Below are positions 9,389-19,328 of a stretch of 64,000 nucleotides of DNA, in pieces; position 1 is the first letter of the stretch; each line of letters begins with the position of its first letter. Source of the DNA: Thermohalobaculum sp963700775 (GTDB lineage Bacteria; Pseudomonadota; Alphaproteobacteria; Rhodobacterales; Rhodobacteraceae); assembly GCA_963700775.1 (NCBI GenBank), contig CAVOYU010000001.1, positions 62,001 to 126,000 on the forward strand, given 5' to 3'. A program made the translations under genes and the position numbers. The notes below the pieces were generated by a model, which saw nothing but the letters and a program-made list of their open reading frames with translations, made no database searches and had not been told where the DNA came from.

Positions 9389-10383
9389 GCCTCGACCCTC
9401 CGGCTCTCGATGGCGAAGCAGGCCGCCCGGTGGCGCGGGTCGAGGTTGACCATCTCGGGAACCGAAGCCTGGCATATCCCTTTGATTACCGACGGGCAGC
9501 GGGTGTGGAAGACGCAGCCCTTCGGGCGCTCGAGCGGGCTCGGGATGTCGCCCGGCACCGGCTTCAGTGGCGCGTCGAGGTCCTGAAGGTTCGGCAGCGC
9601 ATTCAGCAGCCCCTGGGTGTAGGGATGGGCGGGCTTGCGGATCACCTCGCGCACCGGCCCCTGCTCGATCAGCCGGCCGAGATACATGACCGAGACCTTG
9701 TCGGCGGTCTGGGCGATCACGCCGAGATCGTGGGTGATGAAGATGATCGCCATGCCGAAATCGGCGACCAGGTCCTTCATCAGGTCGATCACCTGGGCCT
9801 GGATGGTCACATCCAGCGCCGTGGTCGGCTCGTCGGCGATCAGGAGCTTCGGGCTGGTCGACAGCGCCATGGCGATCATCGCCCGCTGCCGCATGCCGCC
9901 GGAAAGCTCGAAGGCGTACTGATCGAAGCGCTTGGCCGCTTCGGCGATGCCGACCCTCTCCAGCATCTCGACCGAAAGCGTCTTGGCGTCGCGCCTCGAC
10001 ATCTTCTTGTGCAGCTGGAGCTGCTCGACCATCTGGTCGCCGATGGTGATGGCCGGGGCGAAGCTCGCCATCGGCTCCTGGAAGATCATCGAGACCGCGC
10101 CGCCGCGCACCACCTGCATCTCGCGGGCGGTCTTCAGCGACAGCACGTCGACCGGCCCGTCCTCCAGCATAAGCGTGATCTTGCTCCGCGGCCCGTAATG
10201 AGCGTTGTCCGGATTGAGCTGCATCAGCGCCTTGGCCGTGACCGACTTGCCAGAGCCGGATTCGCCCACCAGCCCCATCACCTCGCCAGCCTCGAGCTCG
10301 AACGAAACGTCGTCGACGGCGACGATCCGCCCCTCGTCGGTGTCGAACTCGAGCGTGAGGTTCTCGACCTTCAGCAGCGTCAT
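9385..10383 (-). CDS. Oligopeptide-type ABC importer ATPase, DppD-like
   Basis: A 332-aa ATP-binding subunit. The start ATG overlaps the permease stop codon by four bases. It has Walker A GESGSGKSV, Q-loop MIFQEPMASF, signature ELSGGMRQRAMIAMAL, Walker B LLIADEPTTALD and switch histidine FITHDLG. The oligopeptide C-terminal domain is present (GCVFHTRCPS). It pairs with the DppF-like ATPase encoded next in the operon. The presence of two different ATPases is characteristic of peptide, nickel and opine importers, not of sugar importers. Confidence 0.9.
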   Translation of the reverse strand: MTLLKVENLTLEFDTDEGRIVAVDDVSFELEAGEVMGLVGESGSGKSVTAKALMQLNPDNAHYGPRSKITLMLEDGPVDVLSLKTAREMQVVRGGAVSMIFQEPMASFAPAITIGDQMVEQLQLHKKMSRRDAKTLSVEMLERVGIAEAAKRFDQYAFELSGGMRQRAMIAMALSTSPKLLIADEPTTALDVTIQAQVIDLMKDLVADFGMAIIFITHDLGVIAQTADKVSVMYLGRLIEQGPVREVIRKPAHPYTQGLLNALPNLQDLDAPLKPVPGDIPSPLERPKGCVFHTRCPSVIKGICQASVPEMVNLDPRHRAACFAIESRRVEA

Positions 10384-11577
10384 TTCTTGGTGCTCGAATA
10401 GGGGTCGGCGGCGTCGCGCAGCCCGTCGCCGACGAAGACGAAGGCCAGCACCAGCGCGATGAAGAACAGGACCGGGATGAAGTACCACTGGTAGTTCAGC
10501 AGCACGTCGGCCTTGGAGACGTTCTGCAGCAGCGCCCCCAGCGAGTTGACCGGGTCCTTCAGGCCCAGGCCGATGAAGCTCAGCGCCGTCTCCGAGCAGC
10601 ACCATGTAGGGAAACGAGATCATCAGGTCGACGATGATGTAGCTGGTGAAGCTCGGCAGCAGGTGGCGGCGGATGATGTGGCTGGACGACGCGCCGCAGA
10701 GCTGCGCCGCCAGCACGTATTCCTGGCTGCGCTCGGTCAGCAGATGGGTGCGTATTCGTCGTGCCAGCGTCGGCCAGCCGATCAGCCCCAGGATGCAGGA
10801 GATGAAGAAGAACCGCATCTCCGAGCTCCAGGTCTGCGGAATGAAGGCGGCGATCGCCATGAAAAGCGGGATCGCCGGCACCGTGCGTATGGCGTCGGTG
10901 ATCATCTGGATCACCGAGTCGATCCAGCCGCCGAAATAGCCGGCCACACCGCCGATCACCAGCGCCAGCACGAAGGCGATCAGGACGCCGATGGTGCCGA
11001 CCGCGAGCGAGGTCCAGATCGCGTGCAGGGTCCGCCCGAAGATGTCCTTGCCGCTCTGGTCGGTGCCGAACAGGTGGATCATTCCCTTGTCGACCCCGAA
11101 CAGGTGGGTCTTGAAGTTCAGCGCCTTGAAGTCGACGTCGAAGCTGTCACCCGGAAAATCGATTGCCAGGTCGACCAGGTTGTACTCCCAGCCCTCGACG
11201 AAGAACTCGACGTAGCGCCGCTCGTCCTTGTTGATCGTGGTGACCCAGCGGAAGTTCGTGGCGATCGACCGCTCCCGAGAGGTGCCGTAGACGAACGGCC
11301 GGAGCGAGAAGCCGTTGTGGTCCCAGAACAGCGGGATCTGCGGCGCGCCGTTCTCGTAGTCCTTGTCGCGGCCGGAGATCGTCGGGTCGTAGGGCGACAG
11401 GAAGGGCGCGAACAGGCCCATCAGGATCATCGCGATCAGCGCCCAGCTGGCGATCATCGCCGTGCGGTTGCGGCGGAACCGGGCCCAGATGAGCTGCGCC
11501 TGCGAGGCCGTGAAATAGGCCTCCTTCTTGCGCTGCTCGGCATCGCTGCTGGCGGGTGTCGTCACGGCATCCGTCAT
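10380..11577 (-). CDS. ABC importer inner-membrane permease, DppC-like (one frameshift)
   Basis: A permease of about 398 residues after correction. The N-terminal membrane helix (MIASWALIAMILMGLFAPFL) is followed by an unusually long periplasmic stretch of roughly 120 residues, then the BPD permease domain (TSLAVGTIGVLIAFVLALVIGG) and the ATPase-coupling EAA-like loop (EYVLAAQLCGASSSHIIRRHLLP). The frame breaks near base 10593 at FPYMVLL. Removing one G gives ETALSFIGLGL, the normal family sequence. It sits three bases after the DppB-like permease gene. The long periplasmic insert resembles YejE-type transporters. Confidence 0.8.
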
Positions 11578-11580
11578 CGG

Positions 11581-12588
11581 CTATCCCATTATCCCGCGCC
11601 TGACCCGCGGGTCCATCACGGCCAGGAGCACGTCGGTCACGAAGTTGATGAAAACGATGCTGGCGGTCAGCATGAAGATGATGGCGCCGGCAAGCTGCTG
11701 GTCGTTCGACCGCGCCAGCGCCTCGATCAGCAGCGCGCCGGCTTCGGTCAGCGTCATGATCAGCGCCACGATCGGCAACTCGTTGAAGATGCGGTTCAGG
11801 TCGAAGCCGAGCGAGTTGATCACCGGCCCCAGCGCGTGCCGGGCCGGGTAGCGCCATAGGAGCTTGTTGCCCGAGATGCCGCGCGCCGCCGCGGCGGTGA
11901 CGTAGAGCTTGCCGATCTCGTCGGCCATGAGAGCGCGCACGGTCTGGAGCGCGAAGGCGGTCGCCGACCAGCCGAGGATGAAGACCGGCAGCCACGCCCG
12001 GCTCAGGAAGTCCTGCAGCCGCGCCCAGGACCAGGCGGCGTCGCGGTACTCCTTCGAGAACAGGCCGGTCAGGCTGTCGCCGAACATCACTGTCGAGAAC
12101 AGCATGATGATCAGCGCCAGCAGGAAGTTCGGCAGCGCCAGGCCCAGATAGCTGACCAGCCGCAGGATGTTGTTGGTGACCGGGCTCTTCGAGCTGGCTG
12201 CATAGATGCCGACCGGAACCGCGATCAGATAGGCCAGGATCAGCGCGGTCAGGCAGATGCCGAGCGAGATCCAGAACTTGTCGCCGAGCAGCTGGTTGAT
12301 GTTGACGCGCAGGATGCAGCTGTCGCCGAACTCGCCGTGGACGAAGGCGCTGTAGACCCAGCTGCTCCAGCGCGTGAGGAAGGGCTTGTCGAGGCCGAGG
12401 CGCACCCGCTCGGCCTGGATGTCGGCGACCGAGATGCCCGAGCCCTGGGTGTTCTTGAACGCGAGATAGCGCTCGGCGCAGTCGCCCGGCACCAGCTCCA
12501 TCAGGGTGAACACGATCAGCGAGACCATGAACAGCGTGAACAGCGCCATGGCGGCGCGCATGATCACGAAGTTCAGGAATTGCAGCAT
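11581..12588 (-). CDS. ABC importer inner-membrane permease, DppB-like
   Basis: A 335-aa six-helix permease. The N-terminal helix FIMRAAMALFTLFMVSLIVFT is typical of DppB proteins, followed by the periplasmic loop and the transport domain (ISLGICLTALILAYLIAVPVG). The cytoplasmic coupling loop is YVTAAAARGISGNKLLWRYP. It forms the translocation pathway together with the DppC-like partner. It lies 119 bases after the binding-protein gene, a spacer containing a strong hairpin. Confidence 0.88.
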   Translation of the reverse strand: MLQFLNFVIMRAAMALFTLFMVSLIVFTLMELVPGDCAERYLAFKNTQGSGISVADIQAERVRLGLDKPFLTRWSSWVYSAFVHGEFGDSCILRVNINQLLGDKFWISLGICLTALILAYLIAVPVGIYAASSKSPVTNNILRLVSYLGLALPNFLLALIIMLFSTVMFGDSLTGLFSKEYRDAAWSWARLQDFLSRAWLPVFILGWSATAFALQTVRALMADEIGKLYVTAAAARGISGNKLLWRYPARHALGPVINSLGFDLNRIFNELPIVALIMTLTEAGALLIEALARSNDQQLAGAIIFMLTASIVFINFVTDVLLAVMDPRVRRGIMG

Positions 12589-12664
12589 CGGCCGTGTCCT
12601 GTCTCCCCCGCCTTCCCCTTGCCGGGACTATCGCCCGAATTCTCGCGGTAAGGCAAATGCTGGA

Positions 12665-12687
12665 CCGGGCGCGCGGGGCGCGCCCGG
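12665..12687 (-). terminator. Hairpin between binding-protein and permease genes
   Basis: A perfect ten-base inverted repeat, CCGGGCGCGC / GCGCGCCCGG with a three-base GGG loop, lies just after the stop of the binding-protein gene. No T-run follows. In ABC importer operons such hairpins commonly act as partial terminators or RNA stabilisers, so that the binding protein is made in excess. That role is inferred here. Confidence 0.55.
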
Positions 12688-12707
12688 CCCGGTTTCATGT
12701 CAACCGG

Positions 12708-14757
12708 TCACTTGCCGTCGGCGAAGAACCACTGCGACGGCCGGTACGGGTAGGTCCGGTAGTACTCGTAGGACTCGGTCTTGAACTCCGGGAAGTTCTT
12801 CAGCGCGTTCCGGTGGTAGATCGGTCCGGGGGACAGGATCGTGCCGATGAACAGCAGATTGCCGGTCATGTTCTCGACCATCCGCGCGCCGATCGCATCG
12901 GACTCCGGCGTGCCGACCGGGGTCGACTGGAAGGCGTTGATGTCGGCCATCAGCTGCTTCACGTAGTCCGGCGGCTCGACGCCCTTGGTTCCGCCCGAGT
13001 TCGACCCACTCGGCCCACAGCATGCCGACGCGGTGGGCGAAGTAGTTCTCGAAGGGCGGCACCCAGAGCTCGTTGTTGCCAAGCACGATCGCCAGCGGCT
13101 GGGACTTCTCCCACATGCCGACATCGAGCTGGTTCGAGGACTGGGCCGAGCGGTACTCGTCCGGCGTGACTTCCTTGACGGTCGTCTGCACGCCAACGGC
13201 GGCCCAGTACTGCGCTACCAGCTCGACCACCTGGCCCGGAAGGCCTTGGGTCGCGAACTGCATGTTCAGCACGACCTTCTCGCCGTTCGGCAGTTCACGG
13301 AAGCCGTCGCCGTCGGTGTCCTTCATGCCGACCTCGTCCAGCAACGCCTTGGCCGCGTCCGGGTCATACTCGGTGGCATAGCTCTTCCATTTCGGATCGA
13401 CGAACTCCGGCGCCGGCGAGAAGCCGATATACTGCTGCGGCGTGCCCTGGCCGAAGTAGGCAACCTCGTTCAACTCGTCGCGGTTGATCGCCACGGACAT
13501 TGCCTTGCGGAACCGGACGTCGCCGAACACCTTGCGCTTCTCCGGATCCTCGGAGGTCACGTTGAACGAGAACGCGGGGAGCGAGATCTTGGGTTTCAGC
13601 TGAACCGTGTAGTCGGCCTTCTCCTGCCCTTCGAGCAGGATCGGAGCATCCGGCAGTCCCAGCGACTGGCTCTTGTAGTCGACCTCGCCGTTGACCAGCT
13701 TCAGCAGCCGGACCTCGTGCTCGTTGATGAACACCTCGTCCTGCTCGTTGATATAGGGCAGCTGGTTGCCGGCGGTGTCGACCTGGAAGTAATAGGGGTT
13801 GGCGACGAAGTGCCGGCCTTCGGTCGATTCCTTGATCACGATGAAGCTTTCCAGCGTCGGCGAGGCGGCCTTCGGGAGGCTCGCCACCTTGTCCGGGCTG
13901 TTCAGCATCGGCGTCGCCGTGTCCATCCAGTCCGAGTTGCCGTAATAGGCCGAGATCGCCGCATAGCCGTTCTCGTAGCCCAGCGCCTGGGCATTCTTGT
14001 CCGCGTCGGCCGTGATCGCCGGGTGGAACTGGCCGAGGAAGTGCAGCGGCTGGAAGCCCTGGGCGAAGTGGGTGGCGAAGTGAGCCAGCAGGCCCGGCTT
14101 CGGCGCCGGCAGCTTGAACACCACCGTCTGCGGATCGGGGGTCTCGACCTCCATCCGCTCGCCGGCGACCAGAACGTAGTCCTTCGGCTTCTCGATCACC
14201 TTCGGGTCGAGGGCGAGGTTGTCGTACCAGAACTTCACGTCGGCCGAGGTGAAGGGCGCGCCATCGGACCATTTGTGGCCGGCGCGCAGATGGAACGTCA
14301 GCTGCGTGTAATCGTCGTTCCACTCCCAGCTCTTGGCGACGTTCGGAACAATCGTCTGCAGGTCGTCCGAATAGCGCACCAGATTGACGTGGCGCGTCGA
14401 CATGAAGTCCGACGTGCCGGCCTCGGTGGCATTCGACAGCGCGTCGAAGGTGCCGCCATAGACGCCGATTGCCTCGTAGGGGACGACCACCAGCGGCTCG
14501 GAGGGCAGGCGGTCTGCCAGCGGCGGCAGTTCCGGATTGCCCTGGATCTGGTTGTTCAGCTCGGCGATCGCCGGGTTCTCCTGGTAGCTGAGCGTGCAGC
14601 CGGCGGCAGCCTGGAACTCGGACAGCTCGTACTGCGCGGGGAAGGCGCCTGGGGCCACGCCCTTCATGTCGGCGACGGTGATCTCTGGGCAGCCGCCGGC
14701 CTGCGCGGGTAGCGAAAGCGCGCAGACTGCCAGGCTGGCTAGCAAAAAGCGTTTCAT
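12708..14757 (-). CDS. Family-5 extracellular solute-binding protein (one frameshift)
   Basis: A periplasmic binding protein of about 683 residues, large for the family (500-600 is usual). The Sec signal peptide is MKRFLLASLAVCALSLPAQAG. Family-5 landmarks include WSDGAPFTSADVKFWYDN and the VRFRKAMSVAINRDEL segment. The frame breaks near base 12996, where VELG is followed by a shifted reading; removing one G in CTCGGGCGG restores GVEPPDYVKQLM and the C-terminus ending FFADGK. It would deliver peptide-, opine- or glycoside-like solutes to the permease encoded downstream. GGAGG lies eleven bases before the start. A TATAAT box precedes the gene. Confidence 0.85.
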
Positions 14758-15184
14758 GGTGGGTCGTTCCTCCGGATGTTTGATTAGCGGTCGTCTTTTT
14801 GATGCCAGCGGACGCCGCCGCGGGCGGTGCGAATCGCATTATAGGCCAGTTCAACGACAGTTATGATGGATTCTGCGGCGTCATTAGCCGGCGTCACCCG
14901 GCGCTCGGCCGGATGGCGGGAGCGGGGCCGGTCTGTGCTCGACACAGTCACATGCGCACCCATCCATACCGCCACGACTGGGCGGACTTCGCCCCGCCGA
15001 GACTGTCCCCTGCATGCCCGGTCCGATACAGCCAGTTATGTGAGATTGATGTGTCCAGTCGCCTCCCCCACTTGGCTTGCCCGTATCGGTCTTCAGGCTT
15101 GTGGCCCGCGGCAACCGCATGGCATGGCTGGTGCAGCCGCCGCCCGGCGGGAGCGATCCGGAGCACGACGAGGAGACCCGGCAT
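14758..15184. other. Divergent intergenic region, no gene seen
   Basis: About 430 bases between the ABC importer operon (leftward) and a class V aminotransferase gene (rightward). Apart from the TATAAT box on the minus strand I see no RNA gene, repeat or convincing small ORF. It probably holds both promoters. Confidence 0.5.
14838..14843 (-). promoter_or_regulatory. Putative -10 box for the ABC importer operon
   Basis: A perfect TATAAT on the minus strand, about 80 bases before the binding-protein ATG. No good -35 hexamer is seen at 16-18 bases, so it is only a candidate promoter element. Confidence 0.4.
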
Positions 15185-16303
15185 ATGACCCGCAGCCTGC
15201 CCGCGCCTGGCGAGGACTTCATCGGGCTCTCCGGCACGGTGAACCTCGCCACCGGCGGCGAGCCGCCGCTGCTCGTCGCCCACCGCGCCGCCTTCGAGCG
15301 TTTCGCCGCCGACAAGGCCGCAGGCTACGACGGCTATCACCGGCACTGGGAGGTTGTCGACGGGGTCCGCGCCCGCCTCGCGGCGATGATGCGACTGCCG
15401 CCCGACGGCATCGCGCTCCCGGCCAACGCCTCCGAGGCGATCATGCGCGTCGTCTCCTCGATCGACTGGCAGCCCGGCGACAACGCCGTGGCGCCCCGCC
15501 TGGACTACGCCTCCGGCCGCTTCGCCCTGGCGAGCCTGAAGCCGATCGGGGTCGATCTCAGGCTCGCCGAGCCCGAAGGCTGGTCCCAGCCCCTTCACCG
15601 CCTGCTCGCCGCCTGCGACCGCCGCACCCGCCTTGTCTATGTCAGCCAGGTCAACGCGCTGACCGGCGAGCACGCCGACATCGCTGCCCTCTCCGCCGCC
15701 CTCGCCGGCAGCGGCACCGCGCTGATGGTCGATGCCAGCCATGCGCTCGGTGCGGTGCCCGTGCGAGGCGATCTTGCCGATTTCACAGTCAGTTGCTGCT
15801 ACAAGTTCGTCCTTGGAATCCACGAGGGAATCCTCGGCTGGAACCGCGAGCGCTGGCCGGATTTCCTGCCGTCCGGCGCCGGCTGGTTCTCCGGCATGGC
15901 CCCCGCCGGCCCGGCCAGCTACGCCCCGAAGGATGACGCGCGCCGTGCCGAATTCGGCAACGTCGGCCATCTCGGCGCCTATCTGCTCAGCGACTCCCTC
16001 GCCTATCTCGAAAGCTTCGGCATCGACGCCATCGCCGCCCATGTGCGCGGCCTAAGCGGCCGCATGGTCGAGGCAATGGCATCCCTCGGACTCGACGTGA
16101 TGACCCCGGCCGAGCCGCATCGACGCGCGGGCAATGCCGCGTTCTCGCACCCGGACCCGGAAGCCGTCGTCGCCGCGGCGGCGCGCGAGGGGATCCTTGT
16201 CTGGGGCGATAACGGCCGGGTCCGCGCCTCAGCGCATCTCTTCGTCAGCGACCGGGATATCACCCGCTTCCTCGACCGCCTGCCCGCCCTGCTCAGCCGC
16301 TGA
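15185..16303 (+). CDS. PLP-dependent class V aminotransferase / cysteine-desulfurase-like protein
   Basis: A 372-aa fold-type I PLP enzyme. The PLP lysine is in VSCCYKFVLGIHEG, with the preceding aspartate in MVDASHALGAVPV, the standard class V arrangement. The family includes kynureninase, isopenicillin-N epimerase-like enzymes and cysteine desulfurases. No cysteine-loop motif of a true IscS is visible, so I do not assign a substrate. The ATG is preceded by GAGGAG about eleven bases upstream; longer in-frame starts lack homology-like sequence. Its last 11 bases overlap the end of the convergent nucleotidyltransferase gene. Confidence 0.75.
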   Translation: MTRSLPAPGEDFIGLSGTVNLATGGEPPLLVAHRAAFERFAADKAAGYDGYHRHWEVVDGVRARLAAMMRLPPDGIALPANASEAIMRVVSSIDWQPGDNAVAPRLDYASGRFALASLKPIGVDLRLAEPEGWSQPLHRLLAACDRRTRLVYVSQVNALTGEHADIAALSAALAGSGTALMVDASHALGAVPVRGDLADFTVSCCYKFVLGIHEGILGWNRERWPDFLPSGAGWFSGMAPAGPASYAPKDDARRAEFGNVGHLGAYLLSDSLAYLESFGIDAIAAHVRGLSGRMVEAMASLGLDVMTPAEPHRRAGNAAFSHPDPEAVVAAAAREGILVWGDNGRVRASAHLFVSDRDITRFLDRLPALLSR

Positions 16304-17063
16304 CGGAGGCCCCCTGCCGCGCCGCCATCCGCCGCTCGGCGAAGGCAAGGTCCTCGGGCTTGTCCACGTCGTGGGCGGCGTCCGGGAACGGCAGCAGCAC
16401 CAGCTTGGCCCGGCATCCCGCCACCCGCCCGACAGCGCGGGCCGCGCCCTCGGTGGTCAGGAGCCCGGTGACATAGGCGATCAGCGTGCCGAGCCCGATC
16501 GTCCAGGCGATCCGCCAGGGCCGCTTGCGCTCGGTCTCGATGGTCCGCCAGAAGGCCAGCGCGGCGCGGGCCTCCGGGGTCATCATCGCGAAGATGTTGC
16601 AGCCGCTCACCTGGGCATCGCTAAACTTCAGATAGGTCCGGCGCGCGGTCGATCCGGCCTGCTCGACCACCGGCCGGTCGGCCACCGCCGCCGCCACGTC
16701 GGCGCCCGAGGCGGAGGCTCCCGCTATCAGCGCCTCGACCATCGCCGCCGTCAGCAGCGGATGATCGGCGGTGGTCACCAGCACCGGCGGTCCCGCCTCC
16801 ACGAAGCCCGAAAGCGCGCTCAGCGAGGGCGAGCGCGCCGCGTCGATCCGCTCGATACCGGGGCGCGGGATCTCCGGCGCATCGGGTTCGATCACCACGA
16901 TCACCCGGCCGATCGAAGGCGCTTCCGCCAGCGCGTCCAGCACATGGCCGATCATCGGCTTGCCGGCGACCGGGGCGAAGGCCTTGTGCGACACGCCCGC
17001 CGCCTTGGCGACAGGGTCGGCCGAGCCGCGCGAGCCGGCCAGAACGACGGCAGTCCACTTCAT
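16293..17063 (-). CDS. MobA-like nucleotidyltransferase, candidate CpgD-type CDP-glycerate synthase
   Basis: A 256-aa NTP-transferase fold. The N-terminal nucleotide loop is AVVLAGSRGS, the lysine segment is HKAFAPVAGKPMIGHVL and the metal-binding strand is LVTTADHPLLT. The C-terminal region has a hydrophobic segment (AWTIGLGTLIAYVTGLLT). Such enzymes join a phosphorylated small molecule to CTP or GTP. Its start codon overlaps the stop of the ceramide synthase gene (ATGA), so the two are co-translated. In Caulobacter a nucleotidyltransferase encoded near the ceramide synthase gene (CpgD) makes CDP-glycerate from CTP and 3-phosphoglycerate for ceramide headgroups, as I recall from the literature. 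That role is inferred here from linkage, not from residues. Confidence 0.65.
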   Translation of the reverse strand: MKWTAVVLAGSRGSADPVAKAAGVSHKAFAPVAGKPMIGHVLDALAEAPSIGRVIVVIEPDAPEIPRPGIERIDAARSPSLSALSGFVEAGPPVLVTTADHPLLTAAMVEALIAGASASGADVAAAVADRPVVEQAGSTARRTYLKFSDAQVSGCNIFAMMTPEARAALAFWRTIETERKRPWRIAWTIGLGTLIAYVTGLLTTEGAARAVGRVAGCRAKLVLLPFPDAAHDVDKPEDLAFAERRMAARQGASVSG

Positions 17064-18187
17064 GTCAGCAGCTTCTCATAGATGCGGTAGGTCTTGACGA
17101 GCCGCCCGCCGACTCCCTCGACCACATGGCGCACGTTCTGGTTGTCCTCCAGAAGCCAGCTCAGCTCAAGCTCCCTGATCCCCCGCTCCAGCGCCCGGTC
17201 CTCTAGCGCGTAGATCAGCCGCAGCGGCAGGGTCTTGCCGACCAGTGTCCGGGCATGCTCGCGCTTGACCCCCATCAGCGGCACCCGGCCGGTCCGCATC
17301 GGCGCTCGCTTTACCCGCCAGAGCAGCTTCAGCCAGCCGAACGGCAACAGCCTGCCACGCAGATCGGCGATGAAATCATTGATGTTGGGCAGCAGGATGA
17401 TGAAGCCAACCGGCTCGCCCCGCACCTCGGCGATCTTCACCAGGCCGGGGTCGATGATCGGCTTCATCTCGGCCGCCATCGCATCAACCTCGGCGTCGGT
17501 CAGCGGAATGAACCCCCAGTTCTCGGCCCAGGCGTCATTGAAGATCGCCGTGACGCTGGCAATCTCCTCGCGGTATCGGCGCATGTCGAGCGACCGGATC
17601 GTCACCTCGCGCGAGCCGCGCTCCGCCAGCTTGCGCATCCGGTCGGACAGGCCTTCCGCGCAATGCATCCGGTAGGCGACCAGATCCTTCGCCTTGGCAT
17701 AGCCCCGCCGTTCGACCGCGGGGCCGAGCCATGCAGGGTCGTGGCCCATCATCAGGAACGGCGGCGTGTCGAAACCCCCGACCAGCAGGCCGGAGGTCTG
17801 GTTGACCGAGAGGTCGAACGGTCCGCGCACCTGCCCTGCCCCTCCGGCCTTCAGCCAGCCCTCGGCCACCCCGAACAGGGCCGCCAGGGTCTCCTCGTTC
17901 TCCTCGCAGGCCAGCATTCCGAAGAAGCCCTGCTTCCGGCCCTCCACATCCGGTGCCAGCCGGTCGGTCTGCGCGCTGATCCGCCCCACCGGCCGGCCGT
18001 CGCGCCAGGCGAGCCAGAACCGGGCCTCGCCATGGCTGAAGAAGGCGTTGTGCTTCGGCGAGAGGAAATGCCGGCGCTCCAGCCACAGCGGCTCGACCCA
18101 GTTCGGGTCACCTTCCGCCAGCCGGCCGGGAAGCCGGATGAACGCCTCGGTCTGGCTGCGGCCCTCGACGGGCGTGACGGTCAGCAT
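17060..18187 (-). CDS. bcerS: Bacterial ceramide synthase (bCerS)-like N-acyltransferase
   Basis: A 375-aa GNAT-fold protein of the family often labelled 'dATP pyrophosphohydrolase' or 'N-acetyltransferase'. It was shown in Caulobacter to be the bacterial ceramide synthase, which acylates the long-chain base formed by serine palmitoyltransferase. Landmarks: PNWVEPLWLERR near residue 30, FWLAWRDGRPVGRISAQ, a mid-protein PFDLSVNQTSGLLVGGFDTPP, and the C-terminal GNAT-like LELSWLLEDNQNVRHVVEGVGG. It is followed by an overlapping nucleotidyltransferase gene and preceded, 94 bases away, by an LptG-like gene. The presence of spt, acp, cerR and acyl-ligase genes elsewhere in the window supports the assignment. 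Confidence 0.8.
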   Translation of the reverse strand: MLTVTPVEGRSQTEAFIRLPGRLAEGDPNWVEPLWLERRHFLSPKHNAFFSHGEARFWLAWRDGRPVGRISAQTDRLAPDVEGRKQGFFGMLACEENEETLAALFGVAEGWLKAGGAGQVRGPFDLSVNQTSGLLVGGFDTPPFLMMGHDPAWLGPAVERRGYAKAKDLVAYRMHCAEGLSDRMRKLAERGSREVTIRSLDMRRYREEIASVTAIFNDAWAENWGFIPLTDAEVDAMAAEMKPIIDPGLVKIAEVRGEPVGFIILLPNINDFIADLRGRLLPFGWLKLLWRVKRAPMRTGRVPLMGVKREHARTLVGKTLPLRLIYALEDRALERGIRELELSWLLEDNQNVRHVVEGVGGRLVKTYRIYEKLLT

Positions 18188-18281
18188 CTGGACGGCGATC
18201 CCCTCTCCCCGCAGTGGTCCGGCCGCCGGCGGCGCCGCAGCCTAGGCGATCCGGCAGGCGGTTCCAACCGCGGCGCGCGCG

Positions 18282-19328
18282 TCATTCCTCGGCGACCACG
18301 ATCGACCACAGCCCGGCCATCAGGAACAGCCCGGGCGCCAGGAAGGCCGCCGGCACGGCGCCCATCGCGCCGGCCTGGCCGAGCGACGAAGCGATCCCGT
18401 CGAACACGATGAACCCCATCCCGCCGGCGAAGCCCCACGCCACGTTGCGGGCGAACCCGCCGCTTCGGGCAAGGCCGAAGCTTGCCAATGCCGCGAACAG
18501 GATCATCACCAACGGCACAGCGTAGGCGGCGTAGCTGCGCCAGAGCTTGACCGTATAGAACGGCGTTCCCCGCCCGCCCGGCAGGTCGCCGGCCAAGACC
18601 TGCCGGATCTCCGCCGTGTCGAGCAGTTCGGGCCGCCGCGCCGCCGCCAGGATGCCGCGCGGGCTGAGCCGGGTTTCCCAGACCATCTCGGCCAGAACCT
18701 GCTTCTTCTGGTTCCATGGCTGCACGGTGACCCCGGTCAGTCGCCATCCGCCCTCGGCCGGAACCGCGCGATCGGCGTCGATCCGGCGTTGCAGGGCACC
18801 CGACGGGCTGGTCTCGAATATGCTGACGGCGGCTAGTTCGGCGCCGCCTTCGCGGGCCTCGCCGATCCGGATGATCCCGGTCAGGTCGCGCAGCCAGATG
18901 TCGTTCACCGCCTTCGACGAGGCGAACATCTCCGGAAAGCGAATCTCCAGCTCGCGCTCAGCCGCCGGCCCGGCTGTCCCGGTGAGCCAACTCAGCAGCA
19001 GCCCGAGCAGCAGCGCCAGCGGCAGCATCCGCAGCACCATCCTGATCGTGTTGAAGCCGGCCGCGCGCAAGATAACCATCTCGCTTTTCAGCGCCAGCGC
19101 TGTGAATGCCAGCACGGCGCCGATCAGGATGCAGAGCGGCAAGATCGTCAGCAGCATGAGCGGCGCGCGCAGGGCGACATAGACGCCAACCGCGCCGCCG
19201 CCGTAGCGCTGGATGATCTCGGTCGAGTTCTCCAGCAGATCCAGCCCCAGCGCCAGGCCCAGGAAGGCCAGCGCGACAGCGAGGATCCGGAACCCGACCG
19301 TCCGCGAGAGGTAGAGCGCGATGGTCAC
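18282..19328 (-). CDS. LptG/YjgQ-family permease, candidate sphingolipid exporter subunit
   Basis: A 348-aa membrane protein of the LptF/LptG family: N-terminal helices (FRILAVALAFLGLALGLDLLE, LMLLTILPLCILIGAVLAF), a periplasmic beta-jellyroll-like middle (residues about 120-260), and three C-terminal helices ending FLMAGLWSIVV. The cytoplasmic coupling segment AALKSEM-like sequence (ALALKSEMVILRAAGFN) is the usual contact with the LptB ATPase. I take the GTG that overlaps the stop of the preceding LptF-like gene (GTGA) as the start; longer frames lack family sequence. LptFG normally extract lipopolysaccharide. Position directly upstream of the ceramide synthase gene suggests a sphingolipid cargo, though it could be the housekeeping Lpt pair. 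Confidence 0.8.
   Translation of the reverse strand: MTIALYLSRTVGFRILAVALAFLGLALGLDLLENSTEIIQRYGGGAVGVYVALRAPLMLLTILPLCILIGAVLAFTALALKSEMVILRAAGFNTIRMVLRMLPLALLLGLLLSWLTGTAGPAAERELEIRFPEMFASSKAVNDIWLRDLTGIIRIGEAREGGAELAAVSIFETSPSGALQRRIDADRAVPAEGGWRLTGVTVQPWNQKKQVLAEMVWETRLSPRGILAAARRPELLDTAEIRQVLAGDLPGGRGTPFYTVKLWRSYAAYAVPLVMILFAALASFGLARSGGFARNVAWGFAGGMGFIVFDGIASSLGQAGAMGAVPAAFLAPGLFLMAGLWSIVVAEE

Noticed and set aside
6794..9475. Apparent 893-residue sulfatase-ATPase fusion
   Set aside because: The reading continues between genes only because of a frameshift in the ATPase gene; the two proteins have separate starts.
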